From: Actinomycetota bacterium
Lineage (GTDB): Bacteria; Actinomycetota; Actinomycetes; Streptosporangiales; Streptosporangiaceae
NCBI GenBank assembly: GCA_003140115.1
Contig: PLIQ01000649.1
Coordinates: 1-12,001, forward strand
Direction of reading: 5' to 3'
DNA length: 12,001 nucleotides
This document shows positions 7,722-12,001 of this stretch, one piece after another; positions within the stretch are counted from its first letter, which is position 1, and each line of letters opens with the position of its first letter. Position numbers and translations under genes: made by a program. The notes below the pieces were generated by a model that was not told where the DNA came from, made no database searches, and saw only the letters and a list, made by a program, of their open reading frames with translations.

Positions 7722-7749
7722 ACCATAAGCGCTCGACTGGTTACGTCAA
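7722..7749 (-). promoter_or_regulatory. Sigma-70-type promoter for the small membrane protein gene
   Basis: On the minus strand TTGACG (7744-7749) and TATGGT (7722-7727) are separated by 16 bp, close to the housekeeping actinobacterial consensus TTGACN/TANNNT. Transcription would start near 7715, about 50 nt before the ATG at 7665. A small hairpin (CCCGA 7696-7700 with TCGGG 7706-7710) would lie at the 5' end of that transcript. The element lies entirely within the 94-bp gap between the osmC stop and the next gene. Confidence 0.5.
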
Positions 7750-7759
7750 CGGCGGGGCG

Positions 7760-8185
7760 TCACTCGATCCGCGTCGCGATGGGCGTGCCGAGTTCGACCG
7801 TCCGGCTCACCGTGCACAGCCGGTCGTGCGACTTGCGCACCGCGTCCGGCAGCAATTCCCTGGCCTTGTCACCCTGCTCGCCGGGCGGGAACGCGATACG
7901 GAACGTCACCTGCAGGCCGCTCAGGTGATTGCCCGCCGGGTCGCGGACCTTGTCCGCCTCTGCGACGATCTCGAAGGAGTCCGGCTCGGCTCGCCGCGAC
8001 GTCAAGATGTCCACGTCGACCGCCGTGCAGCCGCCGATCGCGACCAGCAGCAGCTCGACCGGGGTGAAGTCGGTCCCCGCGCCGGTCCCGATGGTGATCG
8101 TGCCGCCGCGCTCGTTGGTCACCGTGTACCTGCTGTTCTCGATGCGCTCCAGCCGCACGCTGCGATGCCCGGAATCAGTCGTCAT
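7760..8185 (-). CDS. OsmC-family peroxiredoxin-like protein
   Basis: 141 residues from the ATG at 8185; an in-frame GTG at 8194 would add three residues and neither start has a strong ribosome site. The fold signature is clear (numbered from the ATG): TPVELLLVAIGGCTAVD near 41-57 carries the first redox cysteine (C53) after the conserved glutamate E44, and RLCTVSRTVELGTP near 122-135 carries the second (C124). Both cysteines of the OsmC/Ohr thiol peroxidase family are therefore present, so it should reduce organic hydroperoxides in the cytoplasm as a dimer. Its length matches the family. It looks more like the OsmC/YhfA-type branch than Ohr, but this is a judgement by eye. It is divergent from the methyltransferase-winged-helix gene across about 70 bp, and the small membrane protein gene lies downstream. 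Confidence 0.92.
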   Translation of the reverse strand: MTTDSGHRSVRLERIENSRYTVTNERGGTITIGTGAGTDFTPVELLLVAIGGCTAVDVDILTSRRAEPDSFEIVAEADKVRDPAGNHLSGLQVTFRIAFPPGEQGDKARELLPDAVRKSHDRLCTVSRTVELGTPIATRIE

Positions 8186-8244
8186 GCCGTCCACACTGCC
8201 ACACGCCGCCGCGCAGTCCCCGGTCGCCGGTCAGCGCCGCGTGC

Positions 8245-8250
8245 CAGAAT
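8245..8250 (+). promoter_or_regulatory. Possible -10 element for a leaderless methyltransferase-fusion mRNA
   Basis: CAGAAT lies six bases before the GTG at 8257, the spacing seen in actinobacterial leaderless transcripts, and matches TATAAT at four of six positions. No ribosome site precedes the GTG, which supports leaderless translation. No good -35 is visible. CCGGTC is repeated at 8220-8225 and 8227-8232 just upstream. Confidence 0.3.
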
Positions 8251-8256
8251 GGCCCG

Positions 8257-10206
8257 GTGACGCAGGGATCTGGGCTGGACAGCGGCGGTCCGTCGATCAC
8301 GGCCCGGCGGGTGGCCGCCTACCGCCTCGGATTCGCCCGGGTTCCGGCTCCCTACGGCGATCCCGCCGCCGACGAGGCGCTGGCCGCGGACATCGCGGAC
8401 GGCCGGGAGCCTCCGGCGGGCCGGATGGGCGAGTACCTCGACGCCCGCACGAGGTTCTTCGACCGGCTGGTGGTCGGGGCCATCGGCCGGGGCGTCCGCC
8501 AGATCGTGATCGGCGCGGCCGGCTACGACGGTCGGCCCCTCCGGTACGCCAGCTCCGGCGTCCGCTGGTTCGAGGTAGACCATCCCGCGACCCAGCGCGA
8601 CAAGCGAGAACGGCTGGCGCGGCTGGGCATCGCCTCCCGCCAGGTGCAGTTCGTCGAGGCCGACTTCACCCGCGACCCGGTCGCGGAACGGCTGATCGCC
8701 GCCGGGCTGAACCCGGGCCAGCTCAGCCTCTTCCTGCTCGAAGGGGTCGCGGTCTACCTGGAGCCAGCCGTCCTCGGTCGCGTCCTCACCGAGTTCCGCC
8801 AGGTCGCGCGGGTCGGCAGCCGCCTGGCGGTCAGTGTCTCGCGGTCCAGCACTTCCGGTGAGGCCAGGGCCCGCTTCCAGGCCCGCGTCGCCGCGCTGGG
8901 CGAGCCGGCCAGATCCACCCTCGAAGCGGACGAAGCCACCGAACTCCTCGCTCGCGCCGGCTGGCGGGTCCTGGCTGGCGACGACGCTAACGATCCAGAC
9001 GCCGCCGCGCAGCGCGAACGACTCCATTCGGCCGGCCTGCTCACGGCCACCACAGACACTGCCCCTACAGCCACCAAAACCCGCAAACCCCAGCAGGCCG
9101 AACAACCCAACGGTCCCCTGTCCCTGTCCGCCCTGCTGTCCCAGGCGCTCGTCGCATTCACCATCGAGCTCGACAACGAGGCCGAACACCGTCTCCCGCA
9201 CCGCACCACCAACCAGGGCGCGAGCCGGGGCAGCGGGGCCTGGCTGACGTCAACGGCCATGTTCGAGAACTGCCTGCGGTTCGTCGCCGACCAGCCCATC
9301 ACGGTCGGGGAACTCGAGACCCTGGCCCGCACCGGGACCAACCTGGACGGCATGCGCCGCTGGGGTTACATCACCATCGACGGCACCGCCCAGAGGATCC
9401 ACCACGGACGTCCCGGCGCGGACGCCGTCCTGCGCGCCACCGCTCGGGGCCTGCAGGCCCGGCAGACCTGGCTGCCGCTGCCCGCCGTCATCGAGCAGCG
9501 CTGGACCGAACGCTTCGGTGCCGGCCCGATCGGCCAGCTACGCCAGGCCCTGCAGGCGGTCGCCGGGCAGCTCGACCCCGGCCTGCCCGACACCCTCCCG
9601 ATCCTGGGCGCGGTCCTGTTCAACCGGGGACCGGACCCCGCCCTGCCGCCCCGGCCGGAACCACCCGACGTCGCCGCGCTGCCCCTCTCGGCGCTGCTGT
9701 CCCGCGTCCTGCTGGCCTTCGCCCTGGAGTACGAGCACGAGTCCGAGCTATCCCTAGCCGTCGGCGCCAACCTGCTCCGCGTCCTCGGCGAGGACGGCAC
9801 GCGGCTGCGCGACCTCCCGCTCCTGGCCGGCATCTCCAAGGAAGCCGTCGCCTGGGCCATGGGCGTCCTGCTCCGGGCCCGCCTCGCAGTCGAGGCACCC
9901 GACCCCGCCGCCAGCCGCGGCAAAGTCGCCCGCCTCACCGCCCGCGGCCTGCACGCGCAGCGCCTCTACCTCGAGCTCCTGGGCACCATCGAGGACCGCT
10001 GGCAAGACCGCTTCGGCACGGACACCATCGACGCCCTGCGCCGGTCCCTGGAGGTGCTGGCCCTCGGCCCCGACGGCCAGCCGCCGCCCCTGTTCCAGGC
10101 CCTGCAGCCCTACCCGGACAACTGGCGCGCCTCGGTCCGCCCGCCCCGTACGCTGCCGTACTACCCGATGGTCCTGCACCGCGGCGGCTACCCCGACGGC
10201 AGTTGA
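8257..10206 (+). CDS. SAM-dependent methyltransferase fused to two MarR-like winged-helix domains
   Basis: 649 residues in one frame. Residues about 12-262 form a class I SAM methyltransferase of the TIGR00027 / leucine carboxyl methyltransferase type: YLDARTRFFDR (60-70), motif I VIGAAGYDGRPLR (84-96), FEVDHPATQ (105-113), VEADF (133-137), EGVAVYLEP (162-170). A Thr/Pro/Gln/Lys linker (about 263-287) leads to two similar units, 288-437 and 475-602. Each starts with a helix LSALLS..L.AF..E, passes through a helix-turn-helix and wing, and ends ARGL...(I)E.RW..RFG...I..LR. By eye, 13 of 23 residues match at the first helix and 18 of 40 at the last. Such winged-helix proteins normally occur as separate MarR-like regulators, so the fusion is unusual. 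The GTG start is six bases after a -10-like CAGAAT. The methyl acceptor and DNA target are unknown. It ends 4 nt from the recQ stop. Confidence 0.88.
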   Translation: MTQGSGLDSGGPSITARRVAAYRLGFARVPAPYGDPAADEALAADIADGREPPAGRMGEYLDARTRFFDRLVVGAIGRGVRQIVIGAAGYDGRPLRYASSGVRWFEVDHPATQRDKRERLARLGIASRQVQFVEADFTRDPVAERLIAAGLNPGQLSLFLLEGVAVYLEPAVLGRVLTEFRQVARVGSRLAVSVSRSSTSGEARARFQARVAALGEPARSTLEADEATELLARAGWRVLAGDDANDPDAAAQRERLHSAGLLTATTDTAPTATKTRKPQQAEQPNGPLSLSALLSQALVAFTIELDNEAEHRLPHRTTNQGASRGSGAWLTSTAMFENCLRFVADQPITVGELETLARTGTNLDGMRRWGYITIDGTAQRIHHGRPGADAVLRATARGLQARQTWLPLPAVIEQRWTERFGAGPIGQLRQALQAVAGQLDPGLPDTLPILGAVLFNRGPDPALPPRPEPPDVAALPLSALLSRVLLAFALEYEHESELSLAVGANLLRVLGEDGTRLRDLPLLAGISKEAVAWAMGVLLRARLAVEAPDPAASRGKVARLTARGLHAQRLYLELLGTIEDRWQDRFGTDTIDALRRSLEVLALGPDGQPPPLFQALQPYPDNWRASVRPPRTLPYYPMVLHRGGYPDGS

Positions 10207-10210
10207 CCGG

Positions 10211-12001
10211 TCAGCCGCCCCCGTCCGCGAGGACCTCCAGGATCTGCTGCCCGTACCGGCCCAGCTTGGTCTCGCCCACCCCGTTAACCAGGGCCAGCCC
10301 GGCCATCGTCGTGGGCGGCGCGGCCGCGATCTGCCGCAGCGTCGCGTCGTGGAAGATCACGTAAGGCGGCATGCCCAGTTCCTTCGCGACCCCCGTCCGC
10401 CAGGCCCGCAGCCGCTCGAACACTGCCTCCGCCTCCGGTCCCAGCTCGCCCGCGGCCGGCCCCGGCGTCGCCCGCCGGGACTTCCCCCCGCCCCGCCCCG
10501 CCGCAGCCGAGCCACCACCCGAAGCAGCCGCAGCCGCCGGAACAACCGGCCGCGGCGCATCGCGCCGGAACGTGACCTGCCGCTCCCCGCGCAGCACCTC
10601 CCCGCTCAGGTCGGTCAGCGCCAGCGTCCCGTGGTCTCCCTGGACCGCGAGCAGCCCGCCGGCCAGCAACTGCCGCACCACGCCCCGCCACTCCGCCTCG
10701 CGCAGCTCCGCGCCCACCCCGAAGGTAGACAAAGAGTCGTGCCCGTAAGACAGCACCCGCGGCGTCTTTTTCCCCAGCAGGATGTCGATCGGCTGCCCCG
10801 CGCCGAACGACGGGCCCCCGAGCCGCTGAAGCCGCACGATGGTCGAGAGCAGCTTCTGCGCCGCGACGGTGCCGTCCCAGACCGAAGGCGGCGACAGGCA
10901 CGTGTCGCAGTTGCCGCACGGGCCCGTACCCGTCTCGCCGAAGTACGCCAGCAGCTGCGCCCGCCGGCACTCCGCCGTCTCGCACAGCGCGAGCATCGCG
11001 TCCAGGTGCGAGACCAGCCGCCGCCGGTGCGCGAAGTCGCCTTCGGAATCGTCGATGAGACGCCGCTGCTGCACCACGTCGGCCAGACCGTAGGCCAGCC
11101 ACGCCGTGGCCGGCGCGCCGTCGCGCCCGGCCCGCCCGGTCTCCTGGTAGTAGCCCTCGACCGACCGGGGCAGGTCCAGGTGCGCCACGAAGCGGACGTC
11201 CGGCTTGTCGATGCCCATGCCGAACGCGATCGTGGCCACCATGATCAGCCCGTCCTCGCGCAGGAACCGCGACTGGTTCGCGGCCCGGGTCCGCGCGTCG
11301 AGCCCGGCGTGATACGGCAGCGCGGTGAGCCCCTCGGCACACAGGAACTCCGCCGTCTTGTCCACCGAAGCCCGGGACAGGCAGTAGACGATCCCCGCGT
11401 GTCCCGCGTGCTCGGTGCGCAGCAGCCGCAGCAGCTGGCGGCGCGGTTCGTTCTTGGGCTCGATCCGGTACTGGATGTTGGGCCGGTCGAAGCTGGCCAC
11501 GAAGTGCCGGGCCTCACCGAGCCCGAGTCGCGTGACGATCTCGCCCAGCGTCTGCCGGGTCGCGGTGGCCGTCACCGCGATCCGCGGCACCGCGGGCCAC
11601 CGCTCGTGCAGCACGGACAGCGCCAGGTAGTCGGGCCGGAAGTCGTGTCCCCACTGGGCCACGCAGTGCGCCTCGTCGATCGCGAACAGCGCCACCGTGC
11701 CCCGGTCGAGCAGCCGCAGCGTCGCGTCGGTCCGCAGCCGTTCGGGGGCCAGGTACAGCAGGTCAAGCTTGCCGTCCAGAAAGGCGTACTCCACGCCCCG
11801 CCGCGTGTCCGGATCCTGGGTCGAGTTCAGGAACCCGGCCCGCACGCCCAGCACGGTCAGCGCGTCGACCTGGTCCTGCATGAGCGCGATCAGCGGCGAG
11901 ATGACCACCCCGGTACCGTCCCGGACCAGCGAGGGGATCTGGTAGCACAGCGACTTGCCGCTGCCGGTCGGCATCAGCGCGACCGCGTCCCCGCCACCGC
12001 A
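10211..12001 (-). CDS. recQ: ATP-dependent DNA helicase RecQ, 5' partial
   Basis: 596 residues are visible; the frame is open through the right edge, and by comparison with E. coli RecQ roughly 40-50 N-terminal residues including the Q-motif are missing. Numbering from the first visible Met (complement of 11972-11974), the order is: Walker [13 protein letters not shown] (1-12), DEAH box at 100-103 followed by the aromatic-rich loop [13 protein letters not shown], helicase motif [14 protein letters not shown] (275-286), four zinc cysteines C336, C353, C356 and C359, the RQC winged helix (about 365-470, with [12 protein letters not shown]), an Ala/Gly-rich linker (471-510), and an HRDC domain (511-587). 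All catalytic motifs are intact. RecQ unwinds DNA 3' to 5' in recombination repair. It is convergent with the fusion gene and has no evident functional link to it. Confidence 0.97.
   Translation of the reverse strand, partial: CGGGDAVALMPTGSGKSLCYQIPSLVRDGTGVVISPLIALMQDQVDALTVLGVRAGFLNSTQDPDTRRGVEYAFLDGKLDLLYLAPERLRTDATLRLLDRGTVALFAIDEAHCVAQWGHDFRPDYLALSVLHERWPAVPRIAVTATATRQTLGEIVTRLGLGEARHFVASFDRPNIQYRIEPKNEPRRQLLRLLRTEHAGHAGIVYCLSRASVDKTAEFLCAEGLTALPYHAGLDARTRAANQSRFLREDGLIMVATIAFGMGIDKPDVRFVAHLDLPRSVEGYYQETGRAGRDGAPATAWLAYGLADVVQQRRLIDDSEGDFAHRRRLVSHLDAMLALCETAECRRAQLLAYFGETGTGPCGNCDTCLSPPSVWDGTVAAQKLLSTIVRLQRLGGPSFGAGQPIDILLGKKTPRVLSYGHDSLSTFGVGAELREAEWRGVVRQLLAGGLLAVQGDHGTLALTDLSGEVLRGERQVTFRRDAPRPVVPAAAAASGGGSAAAGRGGGKSRRATPGPAAGELGPEAEAVFERLRAWRTGVAKELGMPPYVIFHDATLRQIAAAPPTTMAGLALVNGVGETKLGRYGQQILEVLADGGG

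Noticed and set aside
9043..9120. Separate start for a stand-alone winged-helix gene inside the fusion
   Set aside because: No in-frame ATG, GTG or TTG and no ribosome site occurs in the linker, so the winged-helix half is read as part of the long protein.
8182..9201. 339-codon minus-strand open frame overlapping the start of the methyltransferase fusion and of osmC
   Set aside because: It crosses two genes supported by conserved motifs and a shared promoter region, and its translation has no domain.

Overview
The window is very GC-rich, and its codons end almost always in G or C. Genes are tightly packed, GTG starts are used, and there is a Ser/Thr-rich lipoprotein and a RibBA with the '[10 protein letters not shown]' variant typical of actinobacteria. 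All of this points to a high-GC actinomycete; genus cannot be judged from the sequence. Eight protein genes fill nearly the whole window, two of them cut by its edges. I saw no tRNA, rRNA, CRISPR array, insertion sequence or phage gene.

Left part (1-7206). A luciferase-like flavin-dependent monooxygenase (minus strand, 3' end off the left edge) is divergent from a plus-strand run: a thiamine-diphosphate (ThDP) enzyme of the acetolactate synthase / benzoylformate decarboxylase superfamily, overlapping by ATGA a complete bifunctional RibBA (DHBP synthase / GTP cyclohydrolase II), then a Leu/Ile/Val-type substrate-binding lipoprotein. Converging on the lipoprotein, with 3 nt between stops, is an FAD-dependent oxidoreductase of the fumarate reductase / 3-ketosteroid dehydrogenase superfamily. 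Two flavoenzymes, one ThDP enzyme, a transport receptor and a riboflavin-precursor enzyme without the other rib genes look like a catabolic or specialised flavin-linked cluster rather than the housekeeping riboflavin operon. The substrate is unknown.

Middle (7207-8256). A small membrane protein gene with a good sigma-70-like promoter lies upstream of the FAD enzyme, separated from it by two inverted repeats. Next is an OsmC-family peroxide-defence protein with both redox cysteines.

Right part (8257-12001). Divergent from osmC is the most unusual gene: one 649-codon reading frame with an N-terminal SAM-dependent methyltransferase (TIGR00027/LCM type) joined by a Thr/Pro/Gln linker to two tandem MarR-like winged-helix domains that look like an internal duplication. 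It converges, with 4 nt between stops, on recQ, a complete-looking RecQ helicase except for its N-terminus, which is off the right edge.

Points most worth following are the methyltransferase-double-winged-helix fusion, the translationally coupled ThDP-RibBA pair, and an 18-bp palindrome with a third half-site in front of the lipoprotein gene.
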